Shown here: piece after piece, positions 1-9,633 of the stretch
Position numbering within the stretch: position 1 is the first letter of the stretch
Layout of the letters: every line of letters starts with the position of its first letter
Assembly: GCA_023213395.1 (NCBI GenBank)
Contig: CM041465.1
Location: forward strand, 59,899,741-59,963,740
Origin: Cycas panzhihuaensis
Lineage: Eukaryota; Cycadophyta
Reading direction: 5' to 3'
Length of the DNA stretch: 64,000 nt
Notes under the pieces: model-generated
What the model was told of the DNA's origin: nothing
The model's input: only the letters and a program-made list of their open reading frames with translations
Database searches by the model: none
Program-made: the position numbers and the translations under genes

Positions 1-352
1 TTTTAGTGATGGGGTCAAATACCCTATAGACCTTGCTATCTATAGCATAACCAATGAAAATGCACTTTAGAACTTTGTCATCATATTTTTGTCTTTGTTG
101 GTGGGGAATTTACATATTAGTCATGCAACCAAAAGTGCAAAGATGAATGACTATTGGCTTTTCGCTAGTCCAGACCTCCTCTAATATCATGTTTCAAATC
201 GCAATGGCAGAACTCTCGTTTGTTAAGTAGCTAGTTCTACATACTACCTATGCCCAGTAAGAGAGAATGAGACCTTTTGCTTTTTGCTTTGTTGACCAAT
301 TTACAATTTATACATTCTGCCATACCATTTTGTTGAGGTGTATAAGGCGCAA
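1..352 (-). pseudogene. E1 integrase C-terminal fragment (Copia)
   Basis: On the minus strand bases 295-352 read FFAPYTPQQNGMAEC, the conserved Copia integrase segment that carries the catalytic glutamate. Bases 1-60 read FIGYAIDSKVYRVFDPITK, the conserved stretch downstream of the core. The part in between is interrupted by stops. The two catalytic aspartates of the D,D-35-E triad are missing, because the sequence passes from the pre-integrase motif (about 365-420) almost directly to the glutamate segment. This is an internal deletion of roughly 130 codons compared with a normal integrase. The copy cannot encode an active integrase. Confidence 0.8.
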
Positions 353-364
353 AGAACTAACATT

Positions 365-840
365 TGATGCTAGATGACCTAGTCTCTCATGCCATAACTG
401 ATCTTTGCTAAGAGATTGTGAGACTTGAGGCATGAGTGTTGCCAAGAGTGACATCTAATTTGTGGAGGCCATGATTCTCATGACCAACTACTACCACTTG
501 GCCTTTTTTATCACTAATGACACATTTTCCATTTTTGAAAAGGACGTTCATCTATTGTTTATCCAACTGACTAATAGAAAGCAAGCGTCTGGACATGCTA
601 AGTATTAGAAACACATTGCCACTAGGAAAAGTTTGAGCAGGTTCTGATTAGCATTGAAGGAGCAACTCTACCAACACCTGAAATTTCTATAGTGTCATCA
701 TCACCAAAGGTCATTGTTTCATCCTTGCTCTCTTGAATGTCAATCAATAATTCATCATCACCAATCATATGATGGAATGCACCAAAATTGATAACCCAAG
801 TGTTATCAGTTTTACATTCACCATATGCACAAAATAGTTT
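365..840 (-). pseudogene. E1 protease and pre-integrase remnant (Copia)
   Basis: The aspartic-protease segment lies at about 640-815 on the minus strand and reads WVINFGAFHHMIGDDE. The family normally has Asp-Ser-Gly here, but this copy has Asn-Phe-Gly, so the catalytic aspartate is lost. Further along the strand, near 365-420, is the pre-integrase motif LWHERLGHLASN. Stops and small shifts lie between the two. In Copia elements this protease cuts the gag-pol polyprotein in the virus-like particle. It sits between the zinc knuckle (near 1000-1045) and the integrase fragment, in normal Copia order. Confidence 0.75.
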
Positions 841-984
841 CTCACTTTCATCATGCTGAGCAATGTGGCCTTAATTGCCATTATGAAATGCCCCCCTTTG
901 ATTACCACAACAACCCCCTCAAAATCCACCTCAATTTAGTCCATGTAGGGGTTGTTTTTGTCGTTATTGCTACCCCATGTCACT

Positions 985-1782
985 CTGTTTCTTCTTGTTG
1001 TTGCATTGGATGTGTCCAACTTTAGCACAATAATGGCAGATGATTGTTTTTGGCTTTCCACCATTAAGGTTCATGTTGCCAAATTTCCTTTGAAATTTTT
1101 GTTTGGGCACAATGTGTTGTTTACTCTTAAGCTTTGTTGTAAAGGCACCTAATATTGATGCTTCACCTTGTCAAGAATAAATTTCTTGTTATCGTAACAA
1201 AAGGCCCTCTAACTCATTAAAAGTCATGGTTGATAATGCACCATTATGAGAAATGGAAGAGATGAAACCAGTATATTCCTTCGAAAGAGCAAGAATGGTT
1301 GTTGTTACCAACTCTTCGTCCAAAGTCAGTTTGCCATGTGCAATCAATTCACTATTGATTGCTTTTACATTTGATAAATAAGCTGCCATGGGTTCTACAA
1401 AATGTATGTTAATCGAATTAGCTTTTGACATTACAATGCGAGCATCATCTCGTCTTTCATACAATGATAAAATGGCATTCCAAGCTTCACATGAAGTAGT
1501 GGCAACATTAATATTTACGTCTACACCATCACTTATGGACAAATGAAGAAAAATCCATGCAATCTCATCTTTAGTTTCAAATATTGCAAGTATTGTTGAC
1601 TCTACAAGAATTTCATTGTTTGGATTTGTTGGATCAATAGTTGGTACAAATTTGATGATTATGCCACACACATATCCCCACAATTCATTAATAATCAACA
1701 TATTTTTTACTCATTTCTTCCATTATGAAAAAAATTTTGCTCTAGTAAATTTGATGGTGCTAACATTAAGCATAGATGCCAT
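985..1782 (-). pseudogene. E1 gag (UBN2-type Copia capsid protein), broken
   Basis: A 170-residue open stretch at 1189-1701 matches the UBN2 gag family of plant Copia elements. It has the pattern SCEAWNAILSLYERRD, followed by a helical region with the motif TTTILALSKEYTGF and the closing segment FNELEGLLLR. A likely start is the ATG at 1782, followed by a frameshift near 1710. A degenerate zinc knuckle (CHYCAKVGHIQCN, missing the usual spacing before its last cysteine) lies at about 1000-1045. Gag forms the cytoplasmic particle that packages element RNA. E1 keeps this domain, whereas its sibling E9 has lost it. Confidence 0.8.
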
Positions 1783-2315
1783 GTTTGTAAAAAACTTAAG
1801 TATTGTAGCGAAAAAATGACCTTGGAAACTATCAAGTTACACTGCTTGAGTTCCACTTACAAGCATAATAATAGCATTGATCTATAAAAAAGATCCAATA
1901 GTTGAAAATTATAAACACAAGTGGAGGGTTTTACTCTCAAGTTGTCCAACCCTAATCTATAAAGAGATCTAACAACTGTCGAAGCCAAGTTTTGGCACAA
2001 TTGAAGTAGGGTTGATTTGCATGGCATATCGTGCTTTCCTTAGAGTTCACAACTCTTATAATACCCTTTTCAAGCCTCCCAATAAGAAGTTTAACTTATT
2101 GTGCATAGGCCATACAGTTGATTAGTCCCCTAGGGAACACACCGAGCTTAAAACAATGAGGCAATGTTGATAACCTTTCTCGAGTTTCCCCACTTAAAAT
2201 TTTAAAAATTTAATGTTTTGCAATGATTAAAAGTGGGTTCAAATGATGTTAAAATTTGTCCAATATATGCTCAAATGACTCAAATGATAAAGATATTACT
2301 CATGTCACCATAAAT

Positions 2316-2664
2316 TGTTAGGGAACATGAATTCATACATGTATGTTCCTATCTGTAGAATCTTTAACAATACACAACAAGCAAACAAAGATATACACAA
2401 AATACAGATGCATAATACACAAGATTTACGTGGAAAACCATTTCGAAAAAAAACCCACCACAAAAGATCCTTTGGATCACACTGATTACACTTCCTTGAA
2501 TTGAAATAAATACATAAGGGCTCTAGGATATAAATATCCTTCCAAGAGGTGTCACCTGACAAGCGTTGGGACCCTCTGAATATCTCGCAGCATTTCGATA
2601 ATCACGATTAATTAAACCACATTAACATTAACTGGTGCCTTAACGAACAACTACCACGTTAACA
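2316..2664 (-). repeat. E2 3' LTR (349 bp) and polypurine tract
   Basis: The repeat starts TGTTAGGGAACAT and ends TTAACA. It is matched by 8083-8200 joined to 29756-29993. Immediately inside it, 2665-2675 is the complement of a polypurine tract (TTAAGGGGGGA on the minus strand), the plus-strand DNA primer of an LTR element. The left TSD copy TAAAT is at 2311-2315. Confidence 0.92.
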
Positions 2665-2679
2665 TCCCCCCTTAATATG

Positions 2680-3414
2680 AATGTGGGGAACCTGCAACCT
2701 GCAATAGTTGTATTATCACGAAGGCTAGGACTAGCCTGCTACTTCTTTATCCTTGTCAATACATCCCCCCCTCAGGGATAACATCGATGAATCCTAATCC
2801 AATACGCATTTTTGTGAATGGATTTTCAATAAGTGACTTGGTGAAGACATCTGCAAGCTGATATTCACTAGGACAATAGTCGACCTATAACTTCCCTGGC
2901 TTGGTCTATTCACGAATGTAGTGGCATTATATCTCGATGTGCTTCGTACGCGCATGAAACTTTGGATTCTTTGACAACCGAATGGTACTCTGAGTATCAA
3001 CGAAAATAATCAGATGTCCATTGAAAACTCCAAGAGACTTTGCAACCATATAGCTTCCTTCGAACCAGCACTGAGTCCTTGATATTTAGCCTTTGTAGAA
3101 GATAGTGACACTATTTGTTGCTTCTTCGACTACCACGAAACAAATCCATTACTGACACCAAATATGTATCCAACAATTGACTTTCGATCATCTGAGTCTC
3201 TTCCCCAATCAGCATCAATGTAGCCATGCAAGCTTATCTCTTCACCTCGACGGTATTCAAGACCAAGATTGATTGTCCCCTTCATGTACTTTAAAATCTG
3301 CTTCGCGGCAACCTAATGTGGCTCCTAAGGACTCTGCATATAGCGGGAAACCAATCCAACAGCATAGGTGATATCTGGTCTAGTACAAGTCAAGTAGATC
3401 AGACTCCCTACCAA
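2680..3414 (-). pseudogene. E2 RNase H remnant (Copia)
   Basis: The minus strand near 3120-3200 reads GRDSDDRKSIVGYIFGVSN, the conserved Copia RNase H segment, followed by FVSW and then a stop. Downstream motifs are only partly readable because of shifts and stops. RNase H removes element RNA from the RNA:DNA hybrid during reverse transcription. It follows directly after the reverse transcriptase at 3415, in normal Copia order. The copy is not functional. Confidence 0.75.
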
Positions 3415-4240
3415 CTAGCAATACTTCATTCCATCTACAAAGAGTTTGGCCATATCCTTTTGCAATCTTGTGCCCTTAATACATGGTGTTGCAACTTGTT
3501 TGCAATTCTGCATCCCAAACTTCTCCAGTAGGTTCTCCACGTACTGCGACTGCAACAACATGATTTGATTGTCCTTCTGTCTGATTTGAATGCCTAAGAA
3601 GTAGTGAAGTTTCCCGAGGTTTGTCATGTCAAAAGAAGTTCCCAAATTGGACTTGACTTCTATAATAGTCTTGTTGCAGTTGCTTTCGATAATTGAATCA
3701 TCCACATACACCACACAAGCGACTATTGAAGTCCCCCTCAATTTCACATACAAATTCGAGTCAAGTTCAAAAATTACGAAACCTTTAGCTTTTAACTTGG
3801 CATCCATCTTCTCATACCAAGCAAGAGAAGCTTGTTTCAGGCCATAGAGAGATTTCTTCAACTGGCATACAAGAAGCTCCTAGCCTTCCTTAATGAATCC
3901 CAGAGGCTGCGACATGTATATCTCCTCCTTTAGATCTCCATTAAGAAATGCGAACTACAGGTCCACCTAGTGTAACTCCCAACCATAAGCAACTGCTAAG
4001 GAAATGATCAATCAGACCGTCGTTATCTTGGAGACTAGTGCAAATGTCTTCTCATAATCAATTCCTTCTTTCTATATAAACCCTTGAGTGACAAGCCTGG
4101 CCTTGTACTTGTCCACCTCTCCATCGGAGCGAAACTTAGTTTTGTAGACCCACTTGCATCCACCAAGGTTCTTCGTCATAGGAAGCGAAACCAAATCCCA
4201 TGTATCGTTCTTCATAAGCGAACCATACTCCTCCTTCATC
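3415..4240 (-). pseudogene. E2 reverse transcriptase (Copia), broken
   Basis: An open stretch of 148 codons at 3415-3861 contains KKSLYGLKQASLAWYEKMD, the catalytic motif VVYVDDSII with both aspartates present, and LGKLHYFLGIQI. These are standard Copia reverse transcriptase blocks. Upstream (3862-4240, minus) the N-terminal blocks are readable with several stops, for example FAFLNGDLKEEIYM. The palm catalytic residues are intact, but the frame is interrupted, so the copy is dead. It lies between integrase and RNase H. Confidence 0.88.
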
Positions 4241-5580
4241 ATAGCTCTCAATTATGGATCTCCTTTCGCCTCATCATACAAATCAAGATCATTAGGGTTG
4301 TTGGTGTTTACCAGCAGAGTTCGACTAGCATGTTGGCTTCCTGTTCTTCTCTCATCAACAAGGGTATGCATCGCCATTTAAGAATCGTCAATAGTCTTCC
4401 TTGACCATAATGGTATAGAAGGACCCATTGTTGGAGGTGCTTTTCCATGTGGCGTCTCCTCACTATTACTCAACCGACTTGGCCCTACTTCAGCATATAT
4501 TCTAGCAATTGGCTCATCGTCCTCTTTGCCTGATGAATTTGGGAATAGAAATAATGGGGGCTACAAAGGCTCTTTTGATGATTTTTCGGCATGATATGTT
4601 GATGACTCATCAAATTTTACATCCCGACTAATCACAATTTTTCTCCCTTACAGATCCCACAGTCTATAAGCTTTATTCTGATCACAATACCCCATAAAAA
4701 TACACTTAAGACTTTTCTGGTCCGACTTCTTACAAGTGTCATCTAGGATGTGGAAATATCCAATACACCCAAAGGTTTTCAAATGGCTAATAATAGGCTT
4801 CTGACCAGTCCATTTTTCTTCGGGGGCAATGCTACAAATTGTCTAAGTGGGTACCCGATTCAAAATATAAATAGCAATCACCACAACCTCTGCCCAAAAC
4901 ACCAGTGGCAGGTTTTTAGCGTGCACCATACACCTTGCCATCTCCATCATGGTACAGTCCTTTCTTTCAGCAACTCCATTTTATTGTGGGGTATACGGGA
5001 CCATAAATTTCCGCTTTATACCATGATCGCAGTAGAATTGATTAAATGCATGATTGTTGTACTCCTTGCCATTATCACTTCTTAATGACTTAATCTTCTT
5101 CCCACTTTCATTTTCAACCATCGCTTTCCAGTCACAGAAGCAACCAAACACATCTAACTTTTTCTTCAAAAAGTATACCCATGCATTCCTAGTGTAATCA
5201 TCCACAAACACTACGGTGTAATGAACTCTTAACATTGAGAGGTTTGGTATTGGACCCATTATATCCGTATGCACAAGCTCTAACTTCTCCTTGGCTCTCC
5301 AGGCAATATCCCGAGCAAAAGGATAGCGGCAATGCTTTTTATACATGCACCCTTCACAAACACCATCTGAGTATGAAACGGATGGTAAACCTTCCACCAT
5401 CTTCAACCTCTTCAACAGCGCGATGCTTCTATAATTAAGGTGGCCTAAGCGATTATGTCATAGTTTGTTCACATCATCAATGTTGGCAACAAAGGCATAA
5501 CACTTCTTCTGAGATTGAAATTTCTCAAACACCCAAATGTTATCTCTGATCTTCCCAGTAGCAATCACACAGAAATTTTG
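4241..5580 (-). pseudogene. E2 integrase (Copia), nearly complete but interrupted
   Basis: The longest open part is 4981-5415. It shows the zinc-binding end GVCEGCMYKKHC, the first catalytic aspartate in ELVHTDIMGP, the second in LRSDNGKEYNN, and runs to VPYTPQ, where a stop at 4978-4980 interrupts (consistent with CAA to TAA). The catalytic glutamate follows in the same frame in NGVAERKD. Bases 4241-4930 hold the C-terminal domain and the linker to reverse transcriptase, with shifts. Integrase inserts the element cDNA into chromosomes. All three catalytic residues of the D,D-35-E triad are visible. Confidence 0.85.
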
Positions 5581-5605
5581 CTTTGGATCCTTAATTAGGC
5601 ATTTA

Positions 5606-6717
5606 TCATGGTATAGCTCCACCTTCATACCTTGTTTGCAAATCTCTCAGACCAAAAGTAGATTCAATTGCATCTTGGGTACATAGTATACCCCTGTAAA
5701 ACTTATCAATTGCTAAGGAAACTTCGTCAATGCCTTCCACTGGCAATACGCGAGCATCTCTATGGATGATTTCGACACTATTGTGATTTTCATTCACTAT
5801 ATCAAAGTTGTGCTTCCGGTAAGAGATATGCTTCTGCACTCCAGAGTCTAAAATCCAATAATCTATCTGATCTGACTCAGCAGATAAGGTTGTCGCCCTG
5901 ATGCAGTATGCAGCAACGCTCTTCCCTTTGTCATCCTGGCTTACTTTGCGCTTGTCACATCTCTTAAACCAACAGTTATTCTCTCTATGACCCATCCTTT
6001 TTTGCAGCAATTACATATTCCATTAAATTTCTTCTTCTCTCAAGAACTTTCCCCAGACCTCTGTGAACTCCTCTTAAACAGCCTCTTTCCTCTAAGTCTC
6101 CATGGCTAAGGCCTAACTCGATTTAGAACCTACAAGCATTCCATGATGTTTTAGCTTGGCATCCTCCGCCAGAATAAGGTTCTTAATACCATCAAAGGTT
6201 TGTGCCTCCATCACCTCATCTCTACCGTATATGGTCAGAAAAGTAACGAAAGCAACTGGCAACTTCAACATGATTATCGCAAATACGAGTGCATCATTGA
6301 TCGAGTTTAGCTTCAATTCTTCTAACTTATTCCTCAAGTCAATAATCTTATTCAGGTAGAACTAATGTTGTTTTCATCTTCCACACGTGAATTGAGTAGT
6401 TCCAACATCAGAGCAAGACGTCTATTCATCTTTTTTTTCTCAAAAGTATCATACAATTTTGTCCAAATCTCATATAGTTGTTCCAAGTTATGAACTAGAG
6501 CCCTCTAGTCTGACGCCAGGGATAACTTCAACAATCCTACGGCCATAAATTGCTTCTCCTCAAGTCTCACTCGCTCTTTATGGTTAAGTAAGATTATGTC
6601 AATCTTCGCCTTAATAATTCCCCAACGTTGACTCACCATTAATACCAACTCTGTGTTGACCTTCCACTCGCTGGAATTGTTACCATTGAAGATAATCTTC
6701 GACATCACGCACTCCAT
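5606..6717 (-). pseudogene. E2 gag and protease (Copia), frameshifted
   Basis: The gag start is taken as the ATG at 6717, with the typical opening SKIIFNGNNSSEWKVNTE. A further gag part is at 6113-6337. The zinc knuckle near 5985-6030 is split by a frameshift: CNCCKK is in one frame and MGHRENNCWFK in the next. The protease at 5606-6010 has the intact active-site segment WILDSGVQKHIS, with Asp-Ser-Gly preserved, unlike in E1, E9 and E10. Gag builds the particle and the protease matures it. The order is normal for Copia. Confidence 0.82.
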
Positions 6718-8070
6718 TTCGAGAAATGGGCTTCAACACAAGTCACAAAACACCAAACGATAGTCTTATAGACCTTCTGGACAAAAGTACACCATTGTGG
6801 TCTCCTCTGGCCCAAGCACCCTTGCAGAGGGAACCCTGAACAATGACTATGCATACTCTAGGCGACTCACCAACTGTTCACCCCTCACCAACAAGCCTCA
6901 AAACACCCTCAAAAGTATAAAAAAAACCTTAAAGAAGGACTTAGAATGCTTCAAAAGGTACTCCAAAGACCAAGGAACTCAGTTCACAATATTAAGGCAG
7001 GTCTCCATGTCAGAATCCACAATAAATGTGCTCGAACAGCACTCCAAAATGCTTCAAAATACTTCAAAGAACTTCAAAATACTTCACACTATGTAATATT
7101 TCTCATATCAATGGGAAAGGGCCTTTTATAATGTCAAATTAGAAGGGGAATATGCCAAAAGGCATATTCTAAAAAGTGCAACCTTTTAAAACGCTTGTGC
7201 CTTTTATCACTTAATGCACGTGCTAAAAATCAAAGGTCACGTTGATTTATCCTTAGTACGGTTGGCACTTAGTAAAAATACAAATCAAAAAATGATTTGT
7301 ATCTCTGAGAGTTTTGTAGCAGCCACACATACAAAATGGCGACTCGTAGACCTGCACACCATCTAACTAGACCAACACTCTTCAAAACGCACCTGCGCAC
7401 TTATCTACGACTGGTAAGGACACCGCACAAAGCCCAACCATAGTCTTAACCAGGCCCGATCCCTTTCTAGAGCCAAATACACATTCACGAAGCAAAAGAG
7501 GGGCTACGCACTTATGCAAAATTATCCAAACAGTGATACCAACACAACAGGCTTCAAACAAGTCTTGGTTGGTAAGGATTGTCCAGCCACCTTATGCAGG
7601 GAAGAAAAACACTTTTACAAGGTACAATCTTATCCCATATGTAGTACACGACTTCAATTTGAAGTGTAGCAATAATTCAATATCACATACAATGTAATTC
7701 AATTCATAAGTAAGCTAACTTACTAGTTTGTTATGTGGTTGTCCTTAATATTATTTGATCTCCATCATGATGTGCTTTTGTTGGCTCCAACAGTGTCTCT
7801 GTTCATCGACCAACTTCAAATAACCCACAACAAGCCACCTCTCTCCACATACATGGTCTAGACGTCTTAATATTAACCACAAAAAACCTTTATTCTTCGT
7901 TGATTAGTGACTTTCACCACCTCAACCACCACTGATAGTTGTGCTTACTTCTACCCGTTGTTGGAATTGATGGATCCTCAAGACGTGCCTTGGGTTTGAC
8001 AGCATCACCAGGCAACCAATGATCTCACCACTTCGCCCAACCTCCAGCTTCATTCGTGTAAGACCCTACG
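6718..8070 (-). other. E2 untranslated leader between 5' LTR and gag
   Basis: About 1.35 kb without any recognisable domain on either strand. Short plus-strand frames near 6797-7131 have no family features. The region lies between the primer site (8071-8082) and the gag ATG. It includes runs of short direct repeats around CTTCAAAATACTTC near 7040-7090. No promoter or splice signal could be supported. Confidence 0.6.
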
Positions 8071-8082
8071 ACTCTAATACCA
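8071..8082 (-). other. E2 primer-binding site (initiator Met tRNA type)
   Basis: The minus strand reads TGGTATTAGAGT directly after the LTR end. It differs at two positions from TGGTATCAGAGC, the plant Copia site complementary to initiator Met tRNA. It fixes the orientation of E2 as minus. Confidence 0.85.
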
Positions 8083-8200
8083 TGTTAGGGAACATAGATT
8101 CATACATGTATGTTCCTATCTGCAAAATCTTTAACCATACACAACAAGCAAACAAAGATATACATAGAATACAGATACATAATACACAGGGTTTACATGG
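8083..8200 (-). repeat. E2 5' LTR, first part, cut by E3
   Basis: It matches 2316-2433 (starts TGTTAGGGAACAT), then stops abruptly at GTTTACATGG, where E3 begins. The last five bases, CATGG (8196-8200), are the E3 target duplication. The rest of this LTR resumes at 29756. Confidence 0.92.
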
Positions 8201-8467
8201 TGGAGCCCGGTGGAGGGCCTAGAGTGCCATGGGGATGCCTACCTTGCGGAAATGTAGGTCCCGCGGGTCATCATAGGCTCACAATACGACAAGCAACATG
8301 ATCAAGCAATGGATGCAAGGCGATCATACAAAGGAAGCAATCAGTCGTGCAATGAGGCAATGCTCCTATCTACCTTTCCAAAGAGACAGCAGAAGTGAAA
8401 AGGGAGAAGCATATATGCGCTTACCTGAGTCGACCTGTCCATATCCATTCCCAGTAGCTGTGAAACA
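8201..8467 (-). repeat. E3 3' LTR (267 bp)
   Basis: Starts TGGAGCCC and ends GTGAAACA. Matched by 29488-29755 with roughly 8% differences counted by eye. Bases 8468-8889 inside it contain no recognisable domain and no clear polypurine tract. Confidence 0.9.
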
Positions 8468-8889
8468 TCGCCTTGGCGTGAGCCTCACTGCTCAAAAGCA
8501 TAGTGCGATGGCGAATGCTGGCAACAAAAACCGTCAGTAGTACATGCATATATATCAATCATAATCACAACAAGAGCCAAGGGTGCCGACGAGTGTCGTG
8601 GTAGAATGCATGGATACGAGGACAGGGGTGGAGACAACATAGGGGCTGCCTATGTGCCACCCAGGAATCAACTAAAAGCTGTGACGGATGAGGGGATGCC
8701 CCCATCATAAAAGTGCAAAGAGAAGTGCATGATGATATCAGGAGAAAAGGGTAAGCGAGCAAACCTGATAGTTACCATAGTTCAACCTCATTAGCGGCTG
8801 GCTTTCGGAGGTACGAACGGGTCGCAAAGTGAGATGCAAGATGACCCAAGACTTAGGCGACAGGGCGACCAGACAAGTTTCAAAGGCAG

Positions 8890-9302
8890 TCAACAAGAAG
8901 AGGAAGGCGGCACTCAAGGATGAGGCGAACGAGGTTGTCTGCCTTAGCATTGAGGGCCCGAGGGATGTGTCGGATGTCGACAGACTGGAAACAAGCTAAT
9001 AGGAACCTGGCGGTCGAGGGAAGGGCTCTCAAGCATGGGCATCGCACCTGGTAAACCTAGGTGAGATGGGACACCACCACCTGGGAGTCGTAGAGAAGAA
9101 GAATAGAGCCATGGTAAAAGCGGGGAGCATCAGTGAGGGCTTCAATAACGGCTGTGTACTCGGCTTCGTTATTGGTGGCCTTAGGGAGGAAGATTCTGAA
9201 ACGTAGAAAATCATGTCCGAAAGGGTCGCGAAGAATCCATACGGCAGCGGAGGGGCCAGAATTACTGCAGCTTCCGCCGTCGGTGAAGATGAAGAGAGTC
9301 AT
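8890..9302 (-). pseudogene. Second RNase H domain of E3 (aRNH-like), frameshifted
   Basis: The open part at 9057-9302 reads FIFTDGGSCSNSGPSAAVW at its start, then KATNNEAEYTAVIEAL and LLLYDSQVVVSHL. After a frameshift near 9055 the other frame continues with VDIRHIPRALNAKADNLV. These four segments carry the Asp-Glu-Asp-Asp carboxylates of type I RNase H, all present. It is separate from the ordinary Gypsy RNase H (13531-13900) and resembles the additional RNase H known in plant Tat elements. It lies downstream of integrase and beyond the antisense gene. The likely role is removal of RNA primers or hybrids during reverse transcription. One frameshift makes this copy inactive. Confidence 0.82.
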
Positions 9303-9633
9303 GGACGAGAAAAGAAAATGCCTTGGTAGAGAAAGTGTATAATAGAGTCAGAATCGAAGCAAAAGAGGCTCGTATGGCGGTGCTGCGATCTTTGCCGCGG
9401 GGCCCCGATCGCCGCGGGACCCAGGCCAAACTCCACAGTACCACGAAGTTTCGCACGGTGCGAACGCAGAGTTGATGAAAAATAAAGATGGGGGCCTGAG
9501 GGTCCCCAAATCTTGACCGAATGAGGCCGAGAGACAGTCCAGAGGACGCGGGGATGAGCATAAGTTAAGGTTTGACTTGTTTTGTAGTGTTTTGCAGGTG
9601 GTGATCGCGGTAGAGCACCACGAGAATATAGGT

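Larger units (their letters stand above)
1..2315 (-). mobile_element. E1, left portion of a Ty1/Copia element (minus)
   Basis: Degenerate Copia element read leftwards: gag near 1782, then zinc knuckle, protease, pre-integrase and integrase remnants to base 1. The 3' LTR lies outside the window. On the right, E1 is cut at 2315 by E2 and resumes after 29998 (TSD TAAAT on both sides), then is cut again by E5. Leader sequence 1820-2250 aligns by eye with the leader of E9 near 53030-53400, so E1 and E9 belong to one family. Bases 1783-2315 are non-coding leader. Confidence 0.85.

Noticed and set aside
6797-7131. Plus-strand frames in the E2 leader
   Set aside because: No family feature; low-complexity repeats of CTTCAAAATACTTC explain the openness.
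8019-8222. Open frame of 67 codons on plus
   Set aside because: It crosses the exact E2/E3 junction at 8200/8201, so it is a chance product of the insertion.
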